Assembly: GCF_016765655.2 (NCBI RefSeq)
Contig: NZ_CP086106.1
Span: forward strand, 4,515,001 to 4,579,000
Length of the DNA stretch: 64,000 nucleotides
Reading direction: 5' to 3'
Source: Skermanella mucosa
GTDB taxonomy: Bacteria; Pseudomonadota; Alphaproteobacteria; Azospirillales; Azospirillaceae
The notes beneath the pieces were generated by a model, which was not told the DNA's origin, made no database searches, and saw only the letters and a program-made list of their open reading frames with translations. Positions within the stretch are counted from its first letter, which is position 1, and each line of letters opens with the position of its first letter. This document shows positions 1 to 10,000 of the stretch, in pieces. A program made the position numbers and the translations under genes.

Positions 1-254
1 GTAACCCCGACCTCGATCCCGTCGCCCTCCAGGCGGTCCACCAGCCGCAGCAACAGGAGCGCCCCCACGGTATCCACGGCGGCAAGGCCGGAGAGATCCA
101 GGCCGAGGCGCGCGCCCGGCCGCGGACGCACCGCAGCGATATCCCGGGCAAGGCCGCCGGCGGTCGCGATCACCCAGGGTCCGGTCGCGGCAAGCACGCC
201 GCCCGCACCCTCACCATCCCCGGCCCACGCCAGCCCGGCCCGATGATCCGTCAA
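1..254 (-). CDS. N-terminal part of an ABC transporter permease with STAS domain (MlaE-like), partial
   Basis: The gene runs off the left edge, so only about 84 N-terminal residues are visible. A TTG start at 254-252 is preceded by GGGAGA at a good distance. The residues [18 protein letters not shown] resemble the core of a STAS domain with its D-x-x-G turn. A STAS domain of this kind stands in front of the MlaE permease domain in many alphaproteobacterial lipid-transport ABC systems. The permease domain itself would lie outside the window, so the family assignment rests on the STAS-like segment only. A free-standing STAS anti-sigma-factor antagonist is the main alternative. It is transcribed away from apt; the two starts are about 110 bases apart. 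Confidence 0.5.
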   Translation of the reverse strand, partial: MTDHRAGLAWAGDGEGAGGVLAATGPWVIATAGGLARDIAAVRPRPGARLGLDLSGLAAVDTVGALLLLRLVDRLEGDGIEVGV

Positions 255-361
255 GAAGGGTCTCCCGTTTGCAAGTGGGGCGCGGGGCGACTAGGATGCC
301 GGCTCTTCAGCCTTCGACGGCGTCAGGCCCAAGGCAAGTCACGGGAACGCGCAGGACAGCG

Positions 362-877
362 ATGAACATCAAGGACCATATCCGAAGCATCCCGGATTTT
401 CCCAAGCCGGGCATCCTGTTCTACGATATTTCGACCCTGCTCGCCCACGCCGATGCCTGGCAGGAAACCGTCCGCCAGCTTTCCGACGCGGTGAGGCCGC
501 ACAAGCCCGACTTGCTGGTCGGCATCGAATCCCGGGGATTCCTGGTCGCCGCCCCGCTGGCCCTCTCGCTCGGGCTGGGGTTCGTGATGATCCGGAAGCG
601 CGGCAAGCTGCCGGGCGACATCATCACCCACAGCTACGACCTGGAATACGGGACCGACACCATCGAGATCCAGGCCGACTCCATCAAGCCCGGCTCCCGC
701 GTGGTCGTCCTCGACGACCTGCTGGCGACCGGCGGGACCATGGCGGCCGCGGTCAGCCTGCTGCGCCGGATGGGCGCCGAAGTGGCCGCCGCGCAATTCA
801 TCATCGAACTCGGCTTTCTGAACGGCGCCGCCAAGCTCGACGTGCCGGCCCAGGCGCTGGTGACCTACGAGTCCTGA
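362..877 (+). CDS. apt: adenine phosphoribosyltransferase
   Basis: This 171-residue cytosolic enzyme salvages adenine: adenine plus PRPP gives AMP and pyrophosphate. The start [14 protein letters not shown] and GILFYDIS are typical of bacterial Apt. GIESRGF (about residues 59-65) and the PRPP-binding loop [13 protein letters not shown] (about 117-129) are intact, and the length is normal for the family. The ATG at 362 is chosen because homologues begin at this MxxK/IRxIPDFP point; an open frame continues upstream without family similarity. The 3' end overlaps the convergent neighbour by 13 bases. Confidence 0.97.
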   Translation: MNIKDHIRSIPDFPKPGILFYDISTLLAHADAWQETVRQLSDAVRPHKPDLLVGIESRGFLVAAPLALSLGLGFVMIRKRGKLPGDIITHSYDLEYGTDTIEIQADSIKPGSRVVVLDDLLATGGTMAAAVSLLRRMGAEVAAAQFIIELGFLNGAAKLDVPAQALVTYES

Positions 878-1869
878 CGCCGTTCCTCGTCCGCGAAAAC
901 GTCGTCGGGCGACGCCGCGGTCAGCGAACGCCTCAGAAGCGTGTCGAGCCGATCGGGCGAGGCCTGGAGCAGGCGGGCCTCAACCTCGGGCGGCACCAAG
1001 CCGAACCGAGTCTCCAGGGCCAGCCGGATGCTCTCCAGCTTTCCTTCCGCCCTGCCCTCCGCCTTGCCTTCCGCCCGGCCTTCGGCCTTGCCCTCGATCA
1101 CACCCCTGGCATGACCCTCGTTCAGCCACTGCTGCGCAGCGAGCGATACCATGTCCTGCTCCCGGTTCGGCCTGACCCTGCCGTTCACCATCCTCATCAT
1201 GTCGACGGAGATCCGCGGGTACATCTCCAGCATATAGTACAGCACTTTCTCCGCCAGGGGCGAGCCCTCGCGCAGGCCGGACAGCACCGCCTCCAGCAGC
1301 ATCTCCGGGTCGGGCTGGCGGTAGACGTATTTCAGCGGCAGCAGCGCCGCCCGGACTTCCGGATCGGAGGACAGCTGGTCGTCGGGGATGGGCACGATGT
1401 TGCAGACGAGGTAGCGGAAGTCGCGCAGCAGGTCCCGCAGGCCCTCGTCGGCACCGATGACGTCGATGACGGAGGTCGGCACCGTCCAGGCGCTGCGCCC
1501 GTGATAGAACACCAGCGGGATGACCGGGGGCAGCCGGCGCATCCTGGAAGCGTCGTCGCCGACGAAGCTCTCCCAGATGTCGACCAGGTAGCCCAGCACC
1601 TGGAGCGGCGTCCGGGGATCGGGGTGGCTCTTGTGCTCCAGCAGCACATAGATCAGCAGGGTGCCGCCGTCGCGCAGGCGGACCGAGAACAGCCGGTCGA
1701 CCCAGCTCGGCGTCAGCGTCCGGTCGACGAAGCTGCCGTCCAGCGGCACCGGCGGCTCGTCGCCCAGGCGGGCCGCGATATCGGCCGGCAGGTAATCGCG
1801 GATCAGGATGCCGGCCCGGACCGGATCGTCCAGCAAGGCGCGGAACAGAAGGTCGTGCTGCTGGCCCAT
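865..1869 (-). CDS. Rpn/YhgA-family putative PD-(D/E)XK nuclease (transposase_31 type)
   Basis: The 334-residue protein begins [15 protein letters not shown] and contains [15 protein letters not shown] near residue 90, the E-x-K core of the PD-(D/E)XK fold in the Rpn (recombination-promoting nuclease) family, followed by the usual [11 protein letters not shown]. Characterised Rpn proteins are DNA endonucleases that raise RecA-independent recombination, and many members are now linked to phage defence. Near residues 255-275 a short tandem repeat encodes [18 protein letters not shown], a hallmark of this family in which repeat number varies between strains. No IS ends are visible around it. The start is the ATG at 1869. 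Confidence 0.8.
   Translation of the reverse strand: MGQQHDLLFRALLDDPVRAGILIRDYLPADIAARLGDEPPVPLDGSFVDRTLTPSWVDRLFSVRLRDGGTLLIYVLLEHKSHPDPRTPLQVLGYLVDIWESFVGDDASRMRRLPPVIPLVFYHGRSAWTVPTSVIDVIGADEGLRDLLRDFRYLVCNIVPIPDDQLSSDPEVRAALLPLKYVYRQPDPEMLLEAVLSGLREGSPLAEKVLYYMLEMYPRISVDMMRMVNGRVRPNREQDMVSLAAQQWLNEGHARGVIEGKAEGRAEGKAEGRAEGKLESIRLALETRFGLVPPEVEARLLQASPDRLDTLLRRSLTAASPDDVFADEERRQDS
1037..1094 (-). repeat. in-frame tandem repeat encoding GKAEGRAE units
   Basis: Two near-identical units of about 24 bases encode EGKAEGRA, followed by a partial third unit. They lie inside the Rpn-family gene before its C-terminal segment. Unit length is a multiple of three, so copy-number change by slippage would keep the frame. 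Confidence 0.7.
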
Positions 1870-1976
1870 CGGAAGGCGACCGTCCGCATGCGGTGGAATG
1901 AGGACGGCACAAGACAGCCGTCGGGTCCGATCGGCAATGCGGCATCTCGCCCCGACGCCCGTCCCGGGATCGAATC

Positions 1977-3182
1977 CTACAGCGCCGCCGCGGCCCGCTT
2001 CGCCGAGGCCAGCAGCATGGCGTCCTCGCCCCGGCGGGCGACCAGGGAGAGGCCGACCGGGCAGCCGTCGACTTCGGCCGCCGGAATGCTGACCTGCGGA
2101 AGGCGCGCCAATCCGGCGATGCAGGTCATGCTGAGGACGCGGGCGCGGAACTGGTCCAGATCGGCCTGCGGGGTGTCCCTCAGCGGCGCCACGGTGGGCG
2201 AGGTCGGCATCAGCAGCAGGTCGCCGGTGCCGAGCAGGCTGTCCATCTGCTCGGTCACGCGGCGCCGGAAATTGTCGGCCTTCGCCGCCGCCTCCCCGGT
2301 GACGGTGGACGCGGCCTTGAACCGCTCCGCCACTCCCGGCCCGAAATGCGGCCTGTGCCCGGTGATCCAGGCGCCGTGGGTGCTCCAGACCTCGTGCATC
2401 TGGAGTGTCCTGAAGGCGTCCAGCCAGCCGTCGGCCAAACCCTTGCGGCTGAGGGTGACGTCGCGCGGCGATCCCAGCGCCGCGGTCACCGCGTCGATCG
2501 CGGGTCCCAGCGCCTGCCGCACCGGGCCGTCGGTGAGCGCGAAGGCGTCCTCGACCAGCAGGATGTTGCGCGGCCGGCCGCCTTCTTCCCGCAGGCCCAG
2601 CAGCACCTGCCCCAGCTGTTCCAGCAGGCCGGCGTCGGGCGCGAACCAGCCGACCGTGTCGAAGCTGGGCGCCAGCGGCGTCACGCCGTCGATCGGAATG
2701 CGGCCGTGGGTCGGGCGGAAGCCGTAGATGCCGCAGAAGGAGGCCGGAACCCGGACGGAGCCTCCCGTATCGGTGCCGAGCGCCAGCGGAACGGCGCCGC
2801 CCGCCACGGCGGAAGCCGACCCGCTGGACGAGCCGCCGGGGATCCGTTGGGGCGCCCTGGGATTCAGCGGCGTGCCGTAATGGGCGTTCTCGCCGTTGAT
2901 GCTGAAGGCCAGCTCGTCGGTAACGGTCTTGCCCACCAGCCGTGCGCCGGCGTCGAGCACCGCCTGCACCGCCGGCGCGGTGCTCGACGGCACGGGATGG
3001 GAGGCGAGCCAGGTGGGATTTCCGGCGCAGGTCGCGTGGCCGGCGACGTCGTAGAGATCCTTGGCCGCGAAAGTCAGCCCGGACAGGGGACCGTCGGCAG
3101 CTCCCGCGACGTCCAGATCGACATGGCGGCAGAAGGCTCCGAGCTTTTCCCTCGCGAGATGTTCCCGTTCGGCAGATCCCAT
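1977..3182 (-). CDS. amidase signature enzyme
   Basis: A 401-residue amidase-signature hydrolase, cytosolic, without signal peptide. The Ser-cisSer-Lys triad is readable: Lys41 in FAAKDLYDV, Ser118 in PGGSSSGSA and Ser142 in DTGGSVR, with the 24-residue Ser-Ser spacing seen in GatA. At about 400 residues it is shorter than GatA and resembles the short amidases used in catabolism, such as indoleacetamide or allophanate-type hydrolases. It diverges from the RutB-like/CocE/oxidoreductase genes with about 230 bases between, which suggests a shared promoter region. The start is uncertain: ATG 3182 is used, with an in-frame GTG shortly upstream. The substrate cannot be inferred. Confidence 0.85.
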   Translation of the reverse strand: MGSAEREHLAREKLGAFCRHVDLDVAGAADGPLSGLTFAAKDLYDVAGHATCAGNPTWLASHPVPSSTAPAVQAVLDAGARLVGKTVTDELAFSINGENAHYGTPLNPRAPQRIPGGSSSGSASAVAGGAVPLALGTDTGGSVRVPASFCGIYGFRPTHGRIPIDGVTPLAPSFDTVGWFAPDAGLLEQLGQVLLGLREEGGRPRNILLVEDAFALTDGPVRQALGPAIDAVTAALGSPRDVTLSRKGLADGWLDAFRTLQMHEVWSTHGAWITGHRPHFGPGVAERFKAASTVTGEAAAKADNFRRRVTEQMDSLLGTGDLLLMPTSPTVAPLRDTPQADLDQFRARVLSMTCIAGLARLPQVSIPAAEVDGCPVGLSLVARRGEDAMLLASAKRAAAAL

Positions 3183-3414
3183 TTGTCCCGATCCATCTTC
3201 CGCCTGTGACACTTTCCCATACGATAGCCCGCTTCCCCCGCGCATCAAGCCCATAAGGCGGGCAGAACCCCGCACAAATCCTGTGCAGGAGAGCGCCCTC
3301 CGGCGCGCCGGCCACGGCCATGCCGCGGTACGTCCGCTCCCGTCCCGTTTGGCACGGCATATGCGACTCGTGGCTACCACGGCGACCCCCGACCCTGGGA
3401 GGGATAACTTGACC

Positions 3415-4200
3415 ATGACCCCGCTCGGCTCCGCACCGGCCAACCGGTGGAGGGTATCCAGGGAAACCGTGGACATGGTGCGGCCGCCGGCGACGCCTTA
3501 CCCGCTCGCCGCCAGGGCCGAGCCGCAGAACCTGGTGATCGACCTGGTGCGGACCGCCATCGTCGTGATCGACATGCAGAACGACTTCTGCTCGCCCCGG
3601 GGCTGGCTTGCCCGGGTCGGCGTCGATGTGACGCCCGCACGCACGCCGATCGCGCCGCTGGCGGCGCTGCTGCCCAGGCTGCGCTCGAAGGGAGTGCCGG
3701 TGCTGTGGGTGAACTGGGGCAACCGGCCGGACCGGCTGAATCTCAGCCCGTCGCTGCTCCATGCCTGCGACCCGGCCGGCGAGGGATCGGGACCGGGCGA
3801 TCCCCTGCCCGGCCCCCCGAGCCCCGCCGCCGGGGCCGGAGTGCTGGAACGCGACGGCTGGGGGACGGCGATCGTCGACGGGCTGGATGCGGCGCCGACC
3901 GACATCCATGTGGCCAAATACCGGATGAGCGGCTTCTGGGATACCGAGCTGGACAGCATCCTGCGGAATCTCGGCGTCCGGACGCTGCTGTTCGCCGGCG
4001 TCAACCTGGACCAGTGCGTGATGTGCACCCTGCAGGACGCCAGTTTCCTGGGTTACGACTGCATCCTGGTCAACGACTGCTGCGCCACCACGTCGCCGAG
4101 CTATTGCCTCGAAGCGACGCTGTACAATGTCAAGCAATGCTTCGGCTTCGTGACGACCTCCGATCACCTGCTGAACGGCCTGAAGGACCGAGCGACATGA
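3415..4200 (+). CDS. isochorismatase-family cysteine hydrolase, RutB-like
   Basis: The 261-residue protein has the isochorismatase-like fold with all three catalytic residues: Asp53 in VVIDMQNDF, Lys158 in VAKYRMSGFWDT and Cys191 in NLDQCVMCT. The phrase FWDTELDSILRNLGVRTLLFAG and the C-terminal NVKQCFGFV resemble RutB, the ureidoacrylate amidohydrolase of the pyrimidine-degrading Rut pathway. None of the other rut genes is visible, so a ureido- or carbamoyl-amide substrate is a family-based guess. GGGAGG lies about 13 bases ahead of the ATG, and an in-frame TTG occurs six bases upstream of it. The gene is followed after about 60 bases by the CocE-like gene. Confidence 0.85.
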   Translation: MTPLGSAPANRWRVSRETVDMVRPPATPYPLAARAEPQNLVIDLVRTAIVVIDMQNDFCSPRGWLARVGVDVTPARTPIAPLAALLPRLRSKGVPVLWVNWGNRPDRLNLSPSLLHACDPAGEGSGPGDPLPGPPSPAAGAGVLERDGWGTAIVDGLDAAPTDIHVAKYRMSGFWDTELDSILRNLGVRTLLFAGVNLDQCVMCTLQDASFLGYDCILVNDCCATTSPSYCLEATLYNVKQCFGFVTTSDHLLNGLKDRAT

Positions 4201-4258
4201 ACCCCATGGTCAAGACCGTCGCCGACGACAGGACCACCCCGCCGGAGCCACGGTCGCC

Positions 4259-5929
4259 ATGACCTCGGCTCGGGCCGCCCAGGACCGCACGACGCCTCCG
4301 CTGCCGGTGCGGCCCCCCCGTACCGTCTCCATGACCACGCGCGACGGGGTCCGGCTGGATGCCGACATCCACGAGCCTGACGCCGCCGGTCCCTTCCCGG
4401 TGCTTCTGATGCGCCAGCCCTATGGAAGGGCGATCGCCTCGACGGTCGTCTACGCGCATCCCGCCTGGTACGCGGCGCACGGCTACATCGTGGTGATCCA
4501 GGACGTCCGGGGCTGCGGCACGTCTGCCGGCGACTTCCGGCTGTTCGAGCACGAGGCGGAGGACGGCGCCGACGCGGTCGCCTGGGCCGCTGGATTGCCG
4601 GGTTCGACCGGGGCGGTCGGCATGTACGGCTTCTCCTACCAGGGCAACACGCAGTTGCTGGCGCTGGCCGGCGGCTCCCCGGCGCTGAAGGCGCTGTGCC
4701 CGGCCATGGTCGGCTGGGACATGCATGGCGACTGGGCCTACGAGGGGGGAGCTTTCCGGCTGGCCGACAACCTGGGCTGGGGGATCCAGATGGCGGCCGA
4801 GGCCGCGCGGCGGCGCCAGGACTTCATCGCCCACCAGGCGCTCTACGCCGCCTCCCGCGCGCTGCCGCTGGACGAGGAATTGCCGACCCATCCGCGGGTG
4901 CTGCGGGGCTATGCCCGCTACACCCACTACGACGACTGGCTGGGCAATCCGCTGCCCGGCGGCTACTGGGACGCGATCTCGCCGCGCGCCGCACTGGCCG
5001 GCAGGGATGTGGACGTGCCGATGCTCCATATCGGCGGCTGGTTCGACCAGATGCTGACCGGCACGCTGGCGGCTTTCCGGGAAATCGGCGCCCGGACGGT
5101 GGCGCCGCAACGCCTGATCGTCGGTCCCTGGCCCCATCTGCCCTGGGGGCGCCGGGCCGGCACGGTCGATTTCGGGCCGGAGGCGGCACGCTCCATCGAC
5201 CGCGAGCAGCTCGCCTGGTTCGACCGCTTCCTCAAGGGCGCGGCGGTGCCCGACGCCCCGGCGGTCGAGCTGTTCGACCTGTGCGCCGGGTGCTGGCGGA
5301 GCTTCGACGCCGTTCCGGACCCGGAACCAGCTTCGCTCCATATCTCCAGCTCGGGCTTGGCGGCGGCCACGACGGAGGACGGCGTGCTGGCCGAGCGGCC
5401 CGGCGCTTCCGGGACCGACCGGATCGTGCATGATCCATGGCGGCCCGTGCCGACCTTCGGCGGCCACGCCTCCAGCCTCGGCGGCATGCGCGACCGTTGG
5501 GAGATCGACCAGCGCGCCGACGTCGCCTGCTATACCACGGACCCGCTGTCGTCGGCGGTGCTGCTGGCCGGGGCGGTCACCCTCGAACTGACGGTGGAGG
5601 CCGACGCACCCAGCTTCGACGTATCCGCCGTATTGTCCAAGGTGGAGCCCGACGGGCGGGCATTCAATCTGACGCAGGGCCATGTCCGGGCCGAGGAAGG
5701 TGCGGCCACCCGGCCGCTGCGGATCCCGATGCGCGCGCTGTGCGCCACGGTGCCGGCCGGCAGCCGGCTTCGCCTCAGCCTGGCCGGCGCTTGCTTTCCC
5801 GCGTTTCCGGTCAATCCCGGCACCGGGGCGGAGCCGGCCGAGACCCGGCTGGTCGACTGCCGGACGATCACGCTGGCCTTCCATGCCGCTGGAACCCGCC
5901 TGCTCGTTCCGCTAGTCAGAACGGCATGA
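4259..5929 (+). CDS. CocE/NonD-family alpha/beta hydrolase
   Basis: A 556-residue hydrolase of the CocE/NonD (X-Pro dipeptidyl-peptidase, S15) family. The N-terminal half carries DVRGCGTSAGDF and the nucleophile elbow GFSYQG with Ser126. The C-terminal part (about 330-556) matches the jelly-roll cap domain, including EIDQRADVACYTT-like phrasing and a final RLSLAGACFPAFPVNPGTG. Members hydrolyse esters or amides such as cocaine or beta-lactam side chains. No signal peptide is evident. The stop overlaps the next start (ATGA), indicating translational coupling with the oxidoreductase, and both follow the RutB-like gene in the same direction. Confidence 0.9.
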   Translation: MTSARAAQDRTTPPLPVRPPRTVSMTTRDGVRLDADIHEPDAAGPFPVLLMRQPYGRAIASTVVYAHPAWYAAHGYIVVIQDVRGCGTSAGDFRLFEHEAEDGADAVAWAAGLPGSTGAVGMYGFSYQGNTQLLALAGGSPALKALCPAMVGWDMHGDWAYEGGAFRLADNLGWGIQMAAEAARRRQDFIAHQALYAASRALPLDEELPTHPRVLRGYARYTHYDDWLGNPLPGGYWDAISPRAALAGRDVDVPMLHIGGWFDQMLTGTLAAFREIGARTVAPQRLIVGPWPHLPWGRRAGTVDFGPEAARSIDREQLAWFDRFLKGAAVPDAPAVELFDLCAGCWRSFDAVPDPEPASLHISSSGLAAATTEDGVLAERPGASGTDRIVHDPWRPVPTFGGHASSLGGMRDRWEIDQRADVACYTTDPLSSAVLLAGAVTLELTVEADAPSFDVSAVLSKVEPDGRAFNLTQGHVRAEEGAATRPLRIPMRALCATVPAGSRLRLSLAGACFPAFPVNPGTGAEPAETRLVDCRTITLAFHAAGTRLLVPLVRTA

Positions 5930-6516
5930 AAGTAAAAGTCATCTATGCCCACCCCGCCGACGGCAGCTTCAATGCCGCGATCCACCGCACCGTGGTCGAT
6001 GCCCTGGCCAGGGCCGGCCACGAGGTTCGCGACTTCGACCTCTATGCCCGAGGGTTCGAGCCCCGGCTGAGCGCCGCCGAACATGGAGCCCACTACGCCC
6101 AGGGCGAGAACGAGGGGCCGGTCCAGGAGTATGTGGACGCCCTGCGCTGGGCCGAGGCGCTGGTCTTCGTCTTTCCGACCTGGTGGTACGGCGTGCCGGC
6201 GATCCTGAAGGGTTACCTGGACCGCGTCTGGCTTCCGGGCGTGGCCTTCCACCTGCCGGCGGACGGCGGGCGGATCCGGCCCGGCCTGACCAACATCCGG
6301 AAGCTTGCGGTGGTGACCACCCACGGAGCGCCCTGGTGGTTCATGAAGTTCTGGATGCGCGAGCCGGGCAAGGCGGTGTTCATGCGCGGGCTGAAGCCGT
6401 TGCTGGCGCGCGGCTGCCGGACCGTCCACATCGCCCACCCGTCCATGGACAAATCCACCCCGGAGAGCCGCGCCCGGTTCCTGCGGAAAGTCGAGAGGAC
6501 CCTCGCGAGCTTCTGA
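5926..6516 (+). CDS. NAD(P)H-dependent oxidoreductase, flavodoxin-like fold (NQO1/KefF type)
   Basis: The 196-residue protein starts VKVIYAHPADGSFNAAI, the FMN/FAD phosphate-binding start of the NQO1/MdaB/KefF flavodoxin-like family, and has VFVFPTWWYGVPAILKGYLDRVW, the signature of the same family. It should be a cytosolic two-electron quinone or nitro-compound reductase. It is coupled to the CocE-like hydrolase by an ATGA overlap, so it is probably part of the same catabolic or detoxifying operon. Confidence 0.87.
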   Translation: MKVKVIYAHPADGSFNAAIHRTVVDALARAGHEVRDFDLYARGFEPRLSAAEHGAHYAQGENEGPVQEYVDALRWAEALVFVFPTWWYGVPAILKGYLDRVWLPGVAFHLPADGGRIRPGLTNIRKLAVVTTHGAPWWFMKFWMREPGKAVFMRGLKPLLARGCRTVHIAHPSMDKSTPESRARFLRKVERTLASF

Positions 6517-6625
6517 CCCCGTCGCCCAAGGACGATGCCGGGAAGTTCGACACATTCGCATTGAAAATTTTCATAAAGGGCCAGTAAATTCGAGTTTCGG
6601 TCCACTCGGTTCAAGCGGTGTCCCA

Positions 6626-7000
6626 ATGCAGATCCTGATCGCCGAGGACAATGTCATCAATCAAAAGTTGGTGGACCTGATCTGCCGGAAAGCCGGTTAC
6701 CAGACCCGCATCGTCCCGGACGGCGAGGCGGCGGTCGAGGCGATGAAGGACGGCGGCATCCAGCTGGTCCTGATGGACGTGATGATGCCGCGTATGGACG
6801 GAATCCAGGCGACGCGCCTGATCCGGGCCATGCCGGGGGATACCGGCCGGATTCCCATCGTGGCCGTCACGGCCCATACCGACGGCGACAACCGGGAGGC
6901 CTGCCACTCCGCCGGCATGGACGCCTTCATCGGCAAGCCGGTGCGCCCCGCGGAACTTCTGACCGTCATGGCCGACCTGCTGACCCGGGGATCGGCCTGA
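6626..7000 (+). CDS. single-domain response regulator (CheY/DivK-like receiver)
   Basis: This 124-residue protein is a lone receiver domain. It starts ILIAEDNVINQKL with the acidic ED pair, has LVLMDVMMPRMDG with the phospho-accepting Asp near residue 51, the conserved VAVTAH segment, and FIGKPVRP with the switch Lys near position 106. There is no output domain, so it would signal by protein contact, as CheY, DivK or histidine-kinase-linked receivers do. No histidine kinase is nearby. The AT-rich stretch ahead includes the palindrome GAAAATTTTC at 6563-6572. Confidence 0.92.
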   Translation: MQILIAEDNVINQKLVDLICRKAGYQTRIVPDGEAAVEAMKDGGIQLVLMDVMMPRMDGIQATRLIRAMPGDTGRIPIVAVTAHTDGDNREACHSAGMDAFIGKPVRPAELLTVMADLLTRGSA

Positions 7001-7006
7001 CGGCGG

Positions 7007-10000
7007 CTACTCCGCCGGGTGGGGCTGGGCGCCGGCCGGCGCCGCATCCTCGAACGGCTTCTTGCGCGCGATGTAGGTATAGACCGTCGGTACGACGAAC
7101 AGCGTCAGCAGGGTTCCCAGCAGCATGCCGCCAACGATCACCGCGCCGATCGCCTGCCGGCTTTCCGCCCCCGCGCCGGTCGCCAGGGCCAGCGGCACGG
7201 CGCCCAGAACCATGGCGCCCGTCGTCATCAGGATCGGCCGCAGGCGCAGCACGGCGGAGCGGACGACGGCGTCGCGCACGTCCACCCCCTGGCGCTGGAG
7301 CTGATTGGCGAACTCGACGATCAGGATACCGTGCTTGGTGATCAGGCCGACCAGGGTCACCAGCCCGATCTGGCTGTAGACGTTCATGGTGGCCCCGGTC
7401 AGCTTCAGCGCCAGCAGGGCGCCGGTCATCGACAGCGGAACGGTCAGCATGATCACGAAGGGATCGACGAAACTCTCGAACTGGGCCGCCAGCACCAGAT
7501 AAATGAAGGCCAGCGCCAGCACGAAGGTGACGTAGAGGCTGCTGCTCGACTCGCGGAACTCCCGGCTCTGCCCGGCATAGTCGACCTGGGCCGCCGCCGG
7601 CAGCGACCGCTCGGCGGCCGCGGTCAGGAAGGCCAGCCCCTCCCCCAGGGTATAGTTCGGCCCCAGGGTCGCGGTGATCGTGGCCGAGCGAAGCTTGTTG
7701 AAATGGTTCAGCTCCTTGGGCGAGACCCGCTCCTCGACCTTGAGCAGGTTGGCGAGGCTGACCATCTCGCCCTGCTTGCCGCGCACATAGATCCGGGCGA
7801 TGTCGTCCGGGTTGGTGCGGTCGATGTCGGCGACCTGGACCACCACGTCGTACTGCTTGCCGTTCTGCTTGAACCGGGTGACCTGCCGGCCGCCCAGCAG
7901 GGTTTCCAGCGTGCGGCCGATGGTGTCGATCTCCAGCCCCAGGTCGGCCGCCTTGTCGCGGTCGAGCGAAACCTTCAGCTCCGGCTTGTTCAGCTTCAGG
8001 TCGGTGTCGACGTTGACCAGGCCGGGATTGGCCCGGGCCTCCGCCAGCATCCTGTCCACCATGCCCTGGAGCTCGGCATAGGGGAGCGATGTCTGGATGA
8101 CGAACTGGATCGGCTTCTCGGTCGGGCTCTGCCCCAGCGACGGCGGGTTGGCCGGGAACGCCAGGGTGCCGGGCACGCCGAAGAATTTCGGCGCGAGCTG
8201 CTGGACGACCTGCTGCTGCTTGACCTCGCGGTCATCCCAGTCGGTCAGCCGGACGAAGGTGATCCCTTGGTTGACCACCGGGAAGCCCACGACCATGAAG
8301 AACTTCTCGACCACCGGGACCTGCTTGATGAAACCCTCGATCGCCCGGGCATAGCGGTCGGTGTAGTCGATGGTCGATCCTTCGGGGGCGATGATGATCC
8401 CGACGATCGTGCCGCGGTCCTCGGTCGGGGCCAGTTCCGACTTGATCTGGCCGAACAGGACGTAGCTCGCCGCGGCGACGCCGATCCCGACCAGCAGGAT
8501 CAGCGGCCGGGCTTTCAGCGAGACGCGGAGAAGCCAGCGGTAGCCGTTGGTCAGGCCGTTCAGCAGCGCCTCGATCGCGTTGTAGAAGAAGCCGTGGCGC
8601 GTCTGGTGCTTCAGCAGCTTGGAGCACATCATCGGCGACAGGGTCAGCGCCACGAAGCCCGAGACCAGCACGGCACCCGCCAGGGTCAGCGCGAACTCGG
8701 TGAAAAGCCGCCCCGTACGCCCGGTCTGGAAGCCGATCGGCGCGTACACCGCCGCCAGCGTGATGGTCATCGCGACGACGGCGAAACCGATCTCCTTTGA
8801 TCCCTGGATCGCCGCGCGGAACGGCGGCATGCCTTCTTCCACGTGCCGGTAGATGTTCTCCAGCATAACGATGGCGTCGTCCACCACCAGCCCGATCGCC
8901 AGCACCATGGCCAGCAGGGTCAGCGTGTTGATGCTGAAATCGAACACGTACATGATCGCGAAGGCGCCGATCAGGGACACCGGGATCGTGACCAGCGGGA
9001 TCAGGGTGGCGCGCAGCGAGCGCAGGAAGAAGAAGATCACCAGCACGACAAGCACGATCGCTTCCAGGATCGTGTGGAACACGGCGTCGATCGATTCGGC
9101 GATGAAGACGGAGCTGTCGTAGCCGATATCGACGCTCATCCCCTCGGGCAGGCCGGCCCGGATCACCGGCAGCGTCCGCTGCACCGCCCCGGAGACTTCC
9201 AGCGGGTTGGCGGTGGACTGCTTGACGACGCCCATGGCGACGGCGTTGCGCCCGTTGAATCGGGCGTTGACCCGCTCGTCCCGGGCGCCGAGCTCCGCCC
9301 GGCCGACGTCGCGCAAGCGGACCAGATAGCCCGCTTCGTCCCGCAGGATGACGTTCTCGAACTCGGCCGGAGTCCGCATGTCGGTCTCGGACACGACGGT
9401 GAACTCGCGCTGGGCGCTCTCCACCCGGCCCGCCGGGATCTCGATGTTCTGCCGCCGCAGCGCCGTCTCGACGTCCTGGGGCGTGACCTTGTAGGCGGCC
9501 ATGCGGGTCGGGTCGAGCCAGATCCGCATGGCGTACTTGCGCTCGCCGAAGATCCGGACGTCGGCGACGCCCGGCAGGTTCTGAAGCCGGTCCTTGACGA
9601 ACCGGTCGGCATAGTCGGTCACCTCCAGCGGCGTGTTCCGGTCGCTGGAGAAGGCGAGGTAGATGATCGGCTGGGCGTCCGCCTCGACCTTGGCGATCAC
9701 CGGCTCGTCGATCTCGTCCGGCAGCGAGCCGCGCACCCGGCCGACCCGGTCGCGCACGTCGTTGGCCGCCACGTCGGGGTCGCGGGTGATCCGGAAGCGC
9801 ACGGTGATCTGGCTGGTCTCCGACCGGCTGATGGAGGACATCACGTCGATGCCCTCGATGCCGGACAGGCTCTCCTCCAGCGGCTGGGTGACCTGGCTCT
9901 CGACGATCTCCGCGCTGGCGCCCTGGTACTTGGTGGTGACGGTGACCACCGGCTCGTCGATCTTGGGATATTCGCGCACCGCCAGCCGCTGGTAGGCGAC

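Noticed and set aside
865-1869. Transposase / insertion sequence call for the Rpn-family gene
   Set aside because: The family is often annotated as putative transposase, but no terminal inverted repeats, target duplication or accessory genes are visible; members are nucleases, not IS elements.
4197-4262. 21-codon frame MNPMVKTVADD... between the RutB-like and CocE-like genes, coupled on both sides by ATGA
   Set aside because: The overlaps are suggestive of a short coupling ORF, but there is no similarity and such frames arise easily by chance.
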